Assembly: GCA_012931725.1 (NCBI GenBank)
Contig: CM022945.1
Coordinates: forward strand, 20,432,318-20,496,317
Length of the DNA: 64,000 nucleotides
Source: Litsea cubeba
Taxonomy: Eukaryota; Streptophyta; Magnoliopsida; Laurales; Lauraceae
Reading direction: 5' to 3'
Below the pieces are notes generated by a model that did not search any database, was not told the DNA's origin, and was given only the letters and a program-made list of their open reading frames with translations. Every line of letters begins with the position of its first letter. Positions within the stretch are counted from its first letter, which is position 1. The position numbers and the translations under genes were made by a program. Below are positions 23,101 through 33,934 of this stretch, piece after piece.

Positions 23101-25463
23101 TTATTTTGTGCGTGACCTGATGGAATTTCTTTGGAGGAAACATAACAATTTACTCAACTAGTACTGCTGCAGTATTGTTGATACTCACATCACTGATGTA
23201 ACAGTTTACAGTTGATCAGCTTACTCTAATGCACTGTTTCGAAATTCAAAGGAACTATGAATACAACTTGCAGTATTGTTATGCTGTAAGCTGCATTTAT
23301 AGTTCCTTTGAATTTTGAGACAGTGCATTAGAGTAACCTGATCAATTGTGAACTGTTACATTAGTGTTTCCTCCAAAGAAATTCCATCAGGTCACGAAAT
23401 TCCATCAGCTCACGCACAAAATAACCGTTTTTTATGAGTAAAGATTTGGGGTCCCACATCCCCAGTCGACACAAACTGGTTTGGACGGGCCGAAATTCAT
23501 CAGATCTGAGTTCTGATATGATTTCTCTCAAATTTCTCTTATTGTGTGATAAGAGCAGTAATGGTCTTCTAACAGTACTACCAACAATCAATAAGCATTG
23601 GAATGAATTCTAAATTACAGACGTAGATTTTTCAACTCCATAAGCACAGTATATAAGTCGACAAAGAGTTACTACAGATGAACAGTGCATTTACTATTTC
23701 AAAACACCAATCAGATTTGAAGACGAGCATCCTTATCATATTCTATCAGGTTCAAACACACAGTTGTCAATAAGAGGAAAGCATCAATTCGTGCATATCA
23801 TCATTACTGTGAAAATCAAACACAATATGCAGAATAAGAATTCTGCTCACTTGGTGGCCTGAATGCACTAGCCCTCCTTCCTCCCGCTCCAAAACTCTAA
23901 TTTTCCTCCTACAATTTGGTTTCCTGGGAGGGAATTGGCTATATATATATAGATAAAAGAGAGAGGCCTTATAAATAGTTATCTAAGTAAAGTTTCATCA
24001 TAACTCTATCATGCAGGGTTCTACCAGAATTTGGAGTTCTAATCCTACCAAGACTCCTCAAGCATGAGTCGACCTCCTCCATGAACAAGAAGTTGGGTCT
24101 CATCCTCTATATCTATAAGAAGTCTTAGAACTAAGGGGCCTACCTTATACTAATTATAAATCATTAATAACATAAATTTACCTTATTATTCTAGCCCCTA
24201 TATCAGGGTATGGGGTATTACAGTCCATTTCTTCTCGACTTGTGCCCTTTCGATAATTGGGTAAATGGAGGTCCAAGACCAATCCTAATTTCAAAATGTG
24301 ACTTCTGAAAGGCCTTTTTTCATATATATGCCTGAGGTTTTAGTCAAATAGAAAAGATATTGTTTCCGATTAGTCAGTGTTTAAGAACGTATTGAACACC
24401 ATGTTCTATTTACAAATATGCAGGTGGGCATTGGGTGTCTTGATATACTTCATGCTACAAGCTGAAATGCCATTTGGGTCATGGAGAGAAAGTGAGCTTG
24501 ACACATGTGCAAAGATTGCAAAAGGACAGCTGACTCTTCCTCAAACTTTCAGCTCTGAAGCGGCTGACCTTATCACCAAGGTTTCACTCAAACTTCATTT
24601 CTTTCCTTTTCCTGTCTCAATTCTGCCATGGTACTTGTGAACTGTGAGTGGGGAGGATTTCTGATCCAAGGGTATCTATAGTATCCTCTGGATTTAAATT
24701 TTTGCATGTAGGGCCCTTGCTTTATTCCTTCATGTGGAAATCCACAGACTGAAGGTCCAAAACACCAAATGTCTGGCCATTTTTTCTATTGAACGTGGAC
24801 TGTATATTTTCTGTCATGTATTTGTTGTAAGCCTTCAAATGGTTTTTATCAGTTTTCAAAACCTGGACCTGGTCTGATTTAGTGGCTCTTTGGCCTAACC
24901 TGGGTCAGCTTGCTATACCTGTCATGCTATAATGGAACAATCGCTAACTTATATCAGGCATGGCCGATTCAAAATAAATAAATAAGAATAAGGAAAACTT
25001 TATGTCGGGCATGCACAAGATGGTCTGACTTGCTGGCCTGCCTACTCCAGTCCAAACGTGTCCAATCAGTTGGTCAAAGTCCAGGTTCCTGTTGGCTAGA
25101 CTGGACCAATTGGATAGATTTGGGACTTGATGTGTCCCTAGCCAATGATCTTATAATTCCTCATACATGTTATTATGACTCCATTTGCTAAACATCCTCC
25201 TTGTTAACTTTCACAAGCTGCTGGAGGTTGATGAAACTGTGAGGCTTGGAAGCCAGGGTCCTGATTCTGTCAAAAGCCACCAGTGGTTCGCAGGTATTGA
25301 TTGGGAAGGAATTAGAGAGAAAAGCTTCCCCATTCCTCCCGAAATCACTACTCGGATAAATCAACATCTTGAAATTCATGCAGAGGACTTATCAGGTCCT
25401 CTACCTTCACCTTCTCACGATGTGCCTGAGCTTAACACCTCGGAGTGGCTGGAAGATTGGTGA
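8238..25463 (+). CDS. PKG: PP2C + twin cyclic-nucleotide-binding + kinase-like protein (plant cGMP-dependent kinase/phosphatase)
   Basis: I model 15 coding exons, all phases closing: 8238-9272, 13133-13264, 13433-13657, 13796-13921, 14048-14110, 15842-15924, 16028-16259, 18198-18514, 18667-18754, 18953-19019, 20374-20651, 20772-20837, 20959-21080, 24424-24580, 25218-25463; 1078 residues. The start MGC fits N-myristoylation/palmitoylation and the family's N-terminus, so it is preferred to the in-frame ATG at 8172. Residues ~93-385 are PP2C: NQD 112-114, FDGHGEFG 134-141, TRSIGD 295-300, ASDG 329-332, DD 375-376, all metal-site Asp present. Cyclic-nucleotide domains lie at ~470-590 (FGELAL 549-554) and ~595-725 (YFGEW 689-693). 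The kinase-like domain runs ~768-1040: Lys796, DFR 907-909, APE 931-933. Its catalytic loop reads FRGVSPDV (887-894), lacking the usual Asp, Lys and Asn. The family includes Arabidopsis At2g20050 and rice PKG, reported to link cGMP to gibberellin and salt responses. Confidence 0.93.
9394..9645. repeat. two-copy tandem duplication in PKG intron 1
   Basis: A segment with TTCTTTTGCTGGTTATT, CACCTGTTTGATA and TTGGAGATGG.CACAAGTTGTC occurs twice, roughly 130 bases apart, with scattered substitutions. It lies just downstream of the exon 1 donor. Noncoding. Confidence 0.75.
11494..11705 (+). mobile_element. tRNA-derived SINE nested in the LINE
   Basis: It has an A-box-like TAGCACAGTTGGAAGATG and a B-box-like GGTTTGAGTCAC in the spacing of a tRNA-type pol III promoter. 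It is flanked by near-identical 21-base direct repeats (11473-11493 and 11706-11726; GGATCCAG, then A or C, then ATGCAGAGATCC) that read as a target-site duplication. The insertion interrupts the RNase H region of the LINE, so it is younger than that LINE copy. Confidence 0.75.
12382..12540. repeat. 79-bp direct duplication inside the LINE remnant
   Basis: The block AAATATACTCT...GTCATAAAATAATCGTGTACAACATTGTGATATGACACG occurs twice in tandem, with an offset of about 79 bases and few differences. Noncoding. Confidence 0.85.
14113..14194. repeat. (TC)41 microsatellite touching the exon 5 donor
   Basis: Intron 5 of PKG begins GT at 14111 and then runs as uninterrupted TC dinucleotides for 82 bases, ending in CTCTCAG|ATGG. 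The donor therefore reads CAG|GTTCTC, weak at positions +3 to +6. The tract followed by AG also resembles an acceptor. Confidence 0.95.
14635..14740 (+). mobile_element. tRNA-like SINE fragment in PKG intron 5
   Basis: TTGCTCAACTGATTAAGGG resembles an A box, and about 45 bases on, GTGTGAGTTCGAGTCCC resembles a B box. The sequence does not fold as a full tRNA and has no clear target-site duplication, so it is called as a SINE head or relic. Confidence 0.5.
16540..16924 (-). mobile_element. probable solo LTR in PKG intron 7
   Basis: On the minus strand it begins TGATGCAGGCCACACAATAC and ends CTTAGCTACGTCA, that is TG...CA termini. A promoter-like CCTTTATAAAAGG lies about midway (plus-strand positions near 16722-16735) and is followed by a long untranslated-looking leader. 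Flanks TTGAC and TTGAA are a 4/5 match for a 5-bp duplication. No coding sequence. The boundaries are tentative. Confidence 0.5.
18790..18875 (+). mobile_element. SINE/LINE 3'-tail fragment in PKG intron 9
   Basis: The sequence GCCGACCCCACCTAGTGGGA followed by AAAGGCTTGG and a TTTGG repeat matches the conserved 3' tail type of plant TS-like SINEs and related LINEs. It sits inside a short 198-bp intron. No body or duplication could be defined. Confidence 0.45.
19527..20092. mobile_element. hAT-type MITE with CGTGTCC subterminal repeats (PKG intron 10)
   Basis: It is flanked by a perfect 8-bp duplication GGTAGTAA (19519-19526 and 20093-20100). The termini are imperfect inverted repeats containing GAAGCACGGACAC and, on the other side, GTGTCCGTGTTCGTGTTTC. 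Many GTGTCC/GGACAC copies cluster at both ends, especially 20030-20085. The AT-rich middle has no coding capacity. Eight-bp duplications are the hAT signature. Confidence 0.8.
22426..24222. mobile_element. 1.8-kb palindrome of two inverted LTR-like arms (PKG intron 13)
   Basis: Both ends carry TGTAATACCCCA pointing inward. The flanks are the perfect 5-bp duplication GTCCA (22421-22425 and 24223-24227). The left arm (22426 to about 23258) is matched in reverse complement by the right arm (about 23299 to 24222), around a loop of about 40 bases. The right arm keeps some 80-90 bases near 24048-24126 that the left arm lacks. Each arm has a TATATATAG box (22603-22610 and the complement at 23941-23951) reading toward the centre. 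TG/CA ends, 5-bp duplication and internal TATA suggest LTR origin, but the two LTRs are inverted rather than direct, and no internal domain or coding sequence lies between them. Confidence 0.8.
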
Positions 25464-26402
25464 AAAGGCTTAAAACGGGCAGTACTCATCTTAGACAGGT
25501 TCAAATTCTCGTCTACAATGTCAGAATCAATGCAAAACCGGGCAAGTGAAATGCTCTCCAGAAATTGGTTCTACCTCAACAATCCACCACCCTTGAGGGC
25601 TGATGGTGAATTTTGCTTTTTGTCATTTTGCCTTAAAATTTGAAGAGCTATTATATGCATTTCATATTTTTTCTTGGACACTACACATGATTCACATACA
25701 AGAAGTATTGGATAAGTTGCTGATTTCCAGAGTATGCATCCGGCTGTGGCAATTCATTGGGTCTCAATGGAGGTGGGCCATAAATATTTTCATTCTCTGT
25801 ACATGTCCGTTTTTTGTACCTTATGCTAATTTTAGGGGGCTTTATTATTGTGAGAAACCCTATGTTAGTGGGTTGCCCTGACCACTTTTGATGCATGTTT
25901 CAATACCATATTATATCTGTATATGTGTGTTAATTGATATATGATTGAATCTAGCATTTTTTTGGAATTGAACTTTCAAGGATGTTGTGATAGGGCTTTT
26001 GATATATTGATTATCCTGCTGTATTTTTCATGACACTACCATGGACAAGAAAATGTTTTAAGCAGTCTCTTGTATCTCGGCTTTTTCCCAGAGTCCCACA
26101 CCCTTCGTTAGTGCTTACATTTAAACCTCACAAGATCACGGACTAGAGAGAGAGAGAGAGCAATGTTTGTATTATAATGTTACTGTTCTGTTTTTCTTCA
26201 TCATCATCTTTTTTTCTTTGGGTAAGATTGGTCCCATGGTTCAATGAATGGCCAGATACAGATAGTCTCAGGAGAAAAAAGAAAAAAACGCTTAAAAAAC
26301 TTAGGGATTGTAGGTATCTTCTCTTTGGCTTTATTTTCTGTTAAGCATGGTGAAAAAATTGTTGTCGCCAAAATCTCAAATATATTTTTCAGCCATTATC
26401 AG

Positions 26403-26434
<32 letters not shown>

Positions 26435-27943
26435 TGGTTTGCGGACACACCCTTAGTTGGGGGGGGGGGGTGGTTTGCGGACACACCCTTAGTTGAGTGG
26501 TGTTGGAACCCTCATTTCACGCTCATGCCCATGGGACTCTAGGTCCAATGCCCTAGTACGGCATAAAAAAAAAAAAAAAAAGAGGGTTAATGTTCTCACG
26601 TCAATGATGACGGATTGGAAACTAAAAACATGCCCCCAGCAATGGAAACTAAAGACTTTTTGGGGCCTGTTTGTTTCATAATTCCTAGGAATTAAAAGAC
26701 TTTGTATTTCTACATATGGTTAAAAATGAAGAATCAAAGGTGAAAATGTAAAAATGACCTTCCCTTTTAATGGAAATTGAATCAAGACAAGATGGAAAAT
26801 CAACACCTATCTATAACAAAAGTAATTCAAATTCTAGGAAATTCAAGTATGCATCTACGTCGTAAACTCTTATCTTTCACCCTTTACTTTTTTAATAATC
26901 ATTCTGTGGAGCGCATCTGACCGTAAAAACGAACTCACTCACTCACTCATGTTCCTTACCAGCTGAGTCACCGCACCGCTGGGGACATCTTGATGTTTGT
27001 AATTACAGGTGTAAAGTAAAGGGAGCGTTGTGATGAGATTTATTTCTAGGGAATTAGTTAGTGGTACCAGTATCCCAAGCAACTAACACCTTGTAAATTT
27101 ATTAATGCATTTATCAGATTTAGATGGTCCTCACAAACGCCAGCGGTGACGATTTATTACCTTTTATATTTGTCTTGTACTGTGATCATGTTTTTAAACC
27201 GGTTGGTGACGACTGGTGATGGTGAGCCACCCTCCCCTCCAGCTTCTAGTCAAGTCGGCCCATGTGTAGTTAGTAGTGTATCATGTTGTTAATTACCTGA
27301 TCTAACCATTGATCCGATTGGACCCACTATGCATGGACCATGCCAAATGACTTGGCTCCTATAAGTTAAGATGGACCCACGATTATAATACAAGTCTGAT
27401 GAGCCAAGTTGGGTGGGTTTGGTCGATAATGTTTCCCCTGTGTCCACCCAGGTGGGGTGCAAGAATTACATATCCAAAAAGCTCAAAATCATGGTCGCAG
27501 TGTATTTCCAATCGCCAAAATCTCACTCTAACAAGAGCTGGGCTATTTCTATCTCAATCATACTTTAAAAAAAATTTGATTAAAACGTATGTAGAAAAAA
27601 TGATGAGAACATAGAGGAGAGGAAGTGAATCACATGTTAGCAAAAAAAAAAAAAAAAAAATTTCCTACGGCAGGTCACTTAAAATTTGTGTCAGACTGCA
27701 GTGCCAAAAAAAGTTCAAAAACTGAGGATCGGTGAGAAGGTCCGAATAGTTCTCTACACCGGTTACAGACGCAGTGTAAAAGGAACACATCGACATTTGA
27801 GTTTTCTATTAGCTTTCTCCAAATTTTAATGAAGACGAAACACTTCCAAACTCGAACTAAATTTACTGAAATGAAGTGTAAACAAGTTAGGAAAAAAGAT
27901 ATAATCGAAGAAGAAGAGGAGGAAAACGCTTACATGATTATAT
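25464..27943. other. PKG 3' flank and intergenic region
   Basis: The first few hundred bases after the TGA are presumably the 3' untranslated region. The rest has no recognisable gene. It contains a duplicated poly-G block (separate entry), A runs and a short A-tailed, possibly SINE-related stretch (26500-26582). Confidence 0.55.
26407..26495. repeat. duplicated poly-G block
   Basis: There are 28 consecutive G (26407-26434), then TGGTTTGCGGACACACCC and TTAGTTG, then 12 G (26459-26470) and the same 25-base block again. The G count may be inaccurate because such runs are hard to sequence. Confidence 0.9.
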
Positions 27944-29317
27944 TTAAGTTATTGCTTGTCTCTTCTTCTCTACCCACAAGGGAGATAACACAGGAGTCAT
28001 CTCATACTCCATTTTCTTCTTGATATCTACTTCATCATCATCCTCCACTACACTCACCTTCTTCTCCCCTCCTGGAAACATCTTGATGCTCCACACCTTA
28101 ACCGTTCGATCGGTGCTTGCGCTATAAACCAAGAACCCAATCACCACCTTGTCCATCTCCATACAAGCAGCCAAGCACTTCACCGGCCCTCTATGCCCCT
28201 CCAACACTGCCAAACACACGTGAAAGCTACTTCCTTCCTCCCTCTTCCACACTCTTATCGTCATGTCCTCCGAACCGCTGAACACCACTCTATCAAGGGT
28301 CGTCAAGCAAAGAACAGCAAACCTATGGCCCTGTAGAAATCCCCCATGGTTGTATCTCCCAGACCCATCTTCCTTCTCCCAGAAATTGATGAACCCGTCC
28401 GAAGAACCCGAGTAGAGATAGCAAGATTTATGGCAACTGCTCAATGCCAATGCATTTGCAGGAGAAGGTTGGAACCTCAACGTCATTGTTAGTGTGTGGG
28501 AGCTCTCTCCATACACCCTTCTCCATATCTTGATTGACCCATCTGAGGAGCAGGTGAAGACGCAACCGTCTTCTTGGTTAACGACGATGGCGTTGACTCG
28601 GTCTTCATGCGCCACGAAGGAGTCGACGCATTTTCTATTGGTCAATCTCCAGACTTTTACTGTTTTGTCTCGTGATCCAGTGTAGAGGAGTCCTTCTGGA
28701 TTGTAGTAGGCAATGCAAGTGATGGTGTCCTTGTGCTGTTGTTGGCCATGGGCCCTTGGAAATGATAGGAGTGCGGCCTTCTTGGGGAGGGTGGCTAGCT
28801 TCTTGGACCGGAAATGGTCTGTGGCCGTAAAGGCCCAGACCCGGACCTTGTGATCTTTGTGTGCAGTGAAGAGTGTGTTTCCATAGGCTAAGATGGCATT
28901 GACATGGCCGGACTTCACTTTGATGTGCCCGCGCTCCACACACTCCGATTGCCGCCATACCCGAATTCGGTTGCTGTCGGAGCCGGTGAAGACGGCGCCT
29001 TTAGAGATGGCGATGGATAAGACGCTGCCGTCGTGACGGTGGAGGGAGGCTAGGCAGTAGTAGAGGAGGGTGGGAGAAGGTGATGTGGGATTGGGGTTGG
29101 GGTTGTGGTGGTGAGGAGGGGAGAAAGCCCATGTGGACTCTGGGCTAGAAGGCGCGAATGAGACCATCGAAGCAGAAGAAGGCCTTGTAGGACTCATTGG
29201 GGGCTCTCCTTCATACATTTCTTGATGGGATTTGAAGGAATGATGAGAAGGAGAATGTGGGTTTCTTTGATCTTCATCTATGTAGCTCCAAAGGGATTTC
29301 TTACCAAATAGATCCAT
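27944..29317 (-). CDS. seven-blade WD40-repeat protein, JINGUBANG-like
   Basis: Single-exon gene of 457 residues. The frame stays open 11 codons further upstream, but only from a TTG, so the first ATG (MDLFGKKS, 29315-29317) is taken as the start. The N-terminal ~85 residues are Ser/Pro/His-rich and probably disordered. Seven WD repeats follow at about 92-121, 136-161, 195-223, 236-265, 284-313, 330-357 and 374-409, with endings such as IRVWR, VRVWA, VKVWR, IKIWR, INFWE, IRVWK and VKVWS. An acidic stretch (EDDDE) and a short basic tail close the protein. Length, intronless structure and the YYCL..LHRHDGSV entry into blade 1 match the plant JINGUBANG group, in which one Arabidopsis member restrains pollen germination. 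As a beta-propeller it should act as a protein-interaction scaffold. The exact orthologue cannot be fixed from sequence alone. Confidence 0.92.
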   Translation of the reverse strand: MDLFGKKSLWSYIDEDQRNPHSPSHHSFKSHQEMYEGEPPMSPTRPSSASMVSFAPSSPESTWAFSPPHHHNPNPNPTSPSPTLLYYCLASLHRHDGSVLSIAISKGAVFTGSDSNRIRVWRQSECVERGHIKVKSGHVNAILAYGNTLFTAHKDHKVRVWAFTATDHFRSKKLATLPKKAALLSFPRAHGQQQHKDTITCIAYYNPEGLLYTGSRDKTVKVWRLTNRKCVDSFVAHEDRVNAIVVNQEDGCVFTCSSDGSIKIWRRVYGESSHTLTMTLRFQPSPANALALSSCHKSCYLYSGSSDGFINFWEKEDGSGRYNHGGFLQGHRFAVLCLTTLDRVVFSGSEDMTIRVWKREEGSSFHVCLAVLEGHRGPVKCLAACMEMDKVVIGFLVYSASTDRTVKVWSIKMFPGGEKKVSVVEDDDEVDIKKKMEYEMTPVLSPLWVEKKRQAIT

Positions 29318-30060
29318 GAAAGAAAGAACAGAGTAGTGATCACTAGTCAATGTTCAGTGATGTGGTAGTATGTCTTAAAAGAGCTGAAAGGGAGGGAGGG
29401 AGGGAGAGAGAGGTGTATGGTTTTCATGAGGAGGTATAATGCTATAGGATTTTTGGCCCCTTTTTGAATGTTGTGTGTTGGTTTGGGAGCAAAAGAAGAG
29501 GCATTGAATGGAGAATTGAGGTTGAGGAGATGTAACGGTAAATAGTAGTACGTATAGAATGGTAATAGTGAAAATGGGATGATGGTGAATGGTGAATGGT
29601 GAATGTGATAAATCATAATAATGGCGGAAGGACACTTCTTTAAGCTCAAGATTTAATGCAGGTAGGTTCTTAAAATGTGCAATGTTTGAGAAATTTCAAG
29701 GATCTTCATCATCGCTTGGAGATGACAAGGCAATGTCTCCTTTTGTCTAACCGGTTGAGAATTGAGATGTAATGTCGGGCAGTTGGACCCCTGCTCTTTG
29801 GACGGATTGGTTGTTGTGGGCTAAGGTCCCGTAGTCCGGAGTCCTCTATGGCAACTAACACATGGGATCCATATAATTAACAACATGCTTTCTGTGGCCT
29901 ATATAGAGACATTATCGACCGTCCAAATAAATTTCATCCACTATATTAATATATCCTCAAGTGTTATTTCAAAACTAATGGGTCTTACTTTTCAATTGCA
30001 CACCATGACAAAATGTGATTGGGCATTGACATGATAAAAAAGAAATGAACTACAATCCAA

Positions 30061-30200
30061 TAACAACCACTGTAGTTTAGTTGATGAGGTACCTCCCTTC
30101 TATGAAACAACTTAGGATCAATCCCTAGTGCTACCGCTGATGATGAGGGGATTTGGGTGATTATGAGTATTTACCTTAAACACACACAAAAAAATATATA
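30061..30200 (+). mobile_element. tRNA-related SINE-like unit
   Basis: TGTAGTTTAGTTGATGAGG (A-box-like) and AGGATCAATCCCTAG (B-box-like) are separated by about 30 bases. They are followed by a 3' part ending in CACAAAAAAATATATAAATAAA. No clear target-site duplication. Confidence 0.45.
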
Positions 30201-31718
30201 AATAAATAAATCAGGAGATATCTACATTAAACCCCTTGGTTGATGACCATTCCACCATACATTCACTCATCAATTTCGTGGGGTGTATTAGGAATGTCTG
30301 ATTTGGGCAATTTTGACCGCTTAATTTAGTTTAGTTAGCATACCATGCGATATTGCAAAAGTTTATCCTATTGTTCGATATTTACATAAATTGTTGATTA
30401 TGCAACCATGTAAGATTTAAAATTGTGCAATATTGCATAAATTAATTCCTTTTTTAAACCCCAAACTGTACCCGTTCCTCTTTACATGTTTCTTGCGTGC
30501 GATTTCCACCTTTTTTACTATACTCTTTTTATCTTCCTACTTCACAGCAAGGTATACGTAGGGTCTTCAACTTTTATATTTTTAGGTGAAAATGTGCTTT
30601 ATAAAATTTTCATTTCTTTTACTTTTGATGATATGTTTTAGCCCATGAAATAATGTAGATCAATGATCAATCATCTTATACTCTATTTAAAGTGATTAAT
30701 TAGTTGTATAATAGTATACTAATATTTATATATGTAACTATTTTAGGATAATACATTGTTGTTATACATATTATATTGTAAGGTTATTTTATTTGTTTTT
30801 TGTTAGGTTTTTAGGGCTTGAACTTTGCTTGTGTAGGTTTTTGGAGTTCATGAATAAGGGATTATTTTTTGAAATTCCGTTGAACCATGCGATGTGGAGA
30901 GACCAAAGCTTTGCAAAATAGTAAAAGTTTTAATTGAGAGTGGGAGGAGGCAAAACAAGAGGGGAGAGAGATGACTTTACTACTGTAAAAAAAAAAAAAA
31001 AAAAAAAGAGGAGAAAAGATTTCCAGGTCGGTAATAAAGGGGTACTTTCATGTGTTATTGCGTAAAATAAAAAAGTAAAAAATCACATAAATTTGGGCAA
31101 TTCTGTCATTTCCTCTAGCATGGGAAAGTCATTTGAACCCAGCATTAAAAAGGAAAAAAAAAAAAACCTAACACCCATAAAATTCTGGCAGTATAATTTT
31201 GAGGGATTCAAAGTTGATCAAATTCTGGCCTTCAGGGTATCCATAAATTGTACGAGTGTTAAATTTGGACTAGTGCCAATTTATGAAATATGAGAATATT
31301 AATGTAAAGTGGTCCCTAGAAGACAAGTCTATATCTCACTCGAGGGTGGCCTGGTTTGTCCTTACTAATTCCTGATCAATGTAATGTTGATGGAGATGGC
31401 CCAGACCTAAGAAGATGTATTTAATTTCTCAGTTAAAAATTTGTACACAACTGATTCCATACCATCAGATACAACAAATCGTAATAATGGGGAGTTTTCT
31501 CTTCCGAACATCACAGTCATAGTTAAAACCAGAAGGGTACCACTTTGTTGATGGGCACACGCCTCTTTTCATTGTTAGATGAGAATGTTTGCATGTATAT
31601 GTTCGTGTATTTCAGGATTTTTGTTAGTAACAACATAGTATCACTTCTTACCCATGGATACCGGTCCCACGGTATCCCATACCAGGCAACGATAGACGGG
31701 AATTTAAACCTCAGCAGA

Positions 31719-32264
31719 ATGGTTGGAAAATTCTCCGAGTTGACTCTTGACTCTTTCGAGTCATCTCGTTTTGGCTAAGGGCTGAATTAAAAATAGGGAA
31801 GATTCGGCTGAGTCATCTCATTTTAATAAATTATTTGCATTCCAAACCATTAAATAGGCAAATCTAATTTTGAAATAATTAAAGTTTATTTATAAGTAAT
31901 TATGCATGAAGTTTGGAGTCGGTAATTTAAAAATTATGACCCAAATGTAATTTGAAATTTATTTTTAATCTTTTATGTATAATATTTGGACTAATAAATT
32001 ATATAATATCTAATATTTTTTTAAAAATTTTCTTATTGTAGTACTTTTCTTGCATATATATAAGTTTATTAATCTAAATTGATTATTATGAATAATGTAA
32101 GTAAATAGGTTTTTTATATTTTATAAGTAATGAATTTATTTTTAAAATTATTTTTTAAAAAAATACGACTCTCTTGAGTCTCCGCATTGACTTTATCCGA
32201 ATCAAATTTTTTTTTGCTTTGGATGAGTCGAGTTCGATTCATGAGTTTCTAGCTTTGCTCTAGA
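31719..32264. mobile_element. possible hAT-like relic with GACTC/GAGTC end clusters
   Basis: Short GAGTC/GACTC words cluster at both ends (31737-31805 and 32165-32245) around an AT-only middle, the same architecture as the better-defined hAT elements in this window. I could not find a convincing 8-bp duplication, so the boundaries are approximate. Confidence 0.35.
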
Positions 32265-33934
32265 GTGGCGTCTAAATAAAAAGAGAAAACGACAATGCAA
32301 CAGCAGGCATTGAACGGCCGTGATGGCAGGCCTGGAATGTTAGAATTTTCGTGGGCCACACATAGAAGAAACCTACTTAATTGTGGTTCGTGAGACTAAG
32401 ATTTGATAAGAGGACGTTGAAGATGGACAACAAGTAAGAGATATGTTAAGGGCCTAAGGCATATATGAAAGGTTGGTCTGATAGGAATAAAGACGCATAG
32501 CAGTTCATCAAATCAAATCCCATTATTGCTGAGGGGATGGCACGCAAGTGAAGGAAACCTGTGATGTGAAAACATCATCAGTTTAGTAGGTCACATTTGA
32601 TTAGGGCAGCGACCAAATTAATGGAACATTATTGCTGAGGGGATGGCACGCAAGGGATATTAAGAAAATTGTGATATATTCCCATCCACTGCCTGTGTAG
32701 GGATATTAGTATAAAGCATCAATAGTGGGACCGTATAAGAGGATGGTTTTTCTAGTTTTTTTATTATTATTATTATTTTTTTTTTGTGTGTGTGTGTGTG
32801 TGAAATTGCCAACTTAGACTTGGGAGTGCCCCCCCCCCCCCCCTTTTTTTTTTCTCACATGCACCAAATATACGGTTTTACTAAGAAATTTTTTAAAAAA
32901 TAAAGCTTTTAAAAAATTTAGTAGAAGCTGAAATATATTTAAAAATCAAATTTCAACAAAAAAAATTAGTGATTGTAAATTGCAAGGCCCGTGCAATGTC
33001 CAAATACAGCTGACACTACTTTTTTCCTATACTTTTGAAAACAATAAAATGATGATATAGTGAGAAAATGAGATCTCAAAAGACAATCGATATGGAATTT
33101 ATATAACTTTTTGAGGATATAAGTCACATGTTTTTAGATATTTTATCATGAACGTGTACAAAAAAATTTAAATTTACTTTATTTAACCTATCTGATCGAC
33201 TTATCAGTCTCCTGGTAGACTTGATCTGCCAGTCAAAAGCATAGTTAAATTGATAACCCGCAGTTTTATAAAAAATAAAAATAAAAACTAAGAACCAGAT
33301 GAGCTTACTGTTTTAGCCAATTACCACGAACATTATATGTTCACTACAAAATCAGATTCTAGGAAAAAAATTAATTACATCATACCAAGGACATCAGAAT
33401 AAAAAAACTGAAAAACGATCACTTCATTTACTGACTCTGAAGTTAGTAGTAACGCTAGCATAACAAGCAGTTTATATGAGATTCTCATTTTTCCTTTAAA
33501 AAAATGAATGACGCTTCATTGAAATATATAAAAAGAAGAAGAACAATAACAAGAAGAAGAAGCTTGCAATGATAAAAGAAATAAATGTGTTAGAAAATGA
33601 TCAAGGTTTTTCAATTTAAACCTCATGAGTAAGAGCAATAATAAATAATTATATTCATGCCCTTGAAATACCCTTTTATAATAAAAAAACTTACAAAAGT
33701 TGTATATTAAGAAATTAAAAATTATACAGAACAACAACAATTTTACGATAGCAATCTATAAGACCTACCACTAAATTGCATTTATGGAATTATCTTTAGC
33801 AATCACTAATATTAGAAGAGCAACAATATTTAGTAGTAGTTATTACATTATCCAACTTGTTATTATTCTTTTAAAAGGGGTATAAATCAAGATCAATACC
33901 AATATTATGTCAGAGGTGAAAAATAATAATACTA

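Larger units (their letters stand above)
29318..33934. other. intergenic region upstream of the WD40 gene
   Basis: The first ~330 bases are the CT-rich (on the minus strand) leader/promoter side of the WD40 gene, with a GGTGAATGGTGAATG triplet repeat near 29583. No TATA box is obvious. Beyond this the DNA is very A+T-rich with no gene. It includes one SINE-like unit, one possible hAT relic and a C15 run next to T's (32829-32843). Confidence 0.55.

Noticed and set aside
28494..28958. Frames opposite or overlapping the WD40 gene
   Set aside because: They are shadows of the strong WD40 frame, with no family resemblance.
29318..29350. Longer WD40 reading frame starting 11 codons earlier
   Set aside because: It opens at a TTG codon. 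The first ATG is at 29315-29317.
33340..33365. CACTACAAAAT as a CACTA transposon terminus
   Set aside because: No matching inverted terminus or 3-bp duplication could be found downstream.
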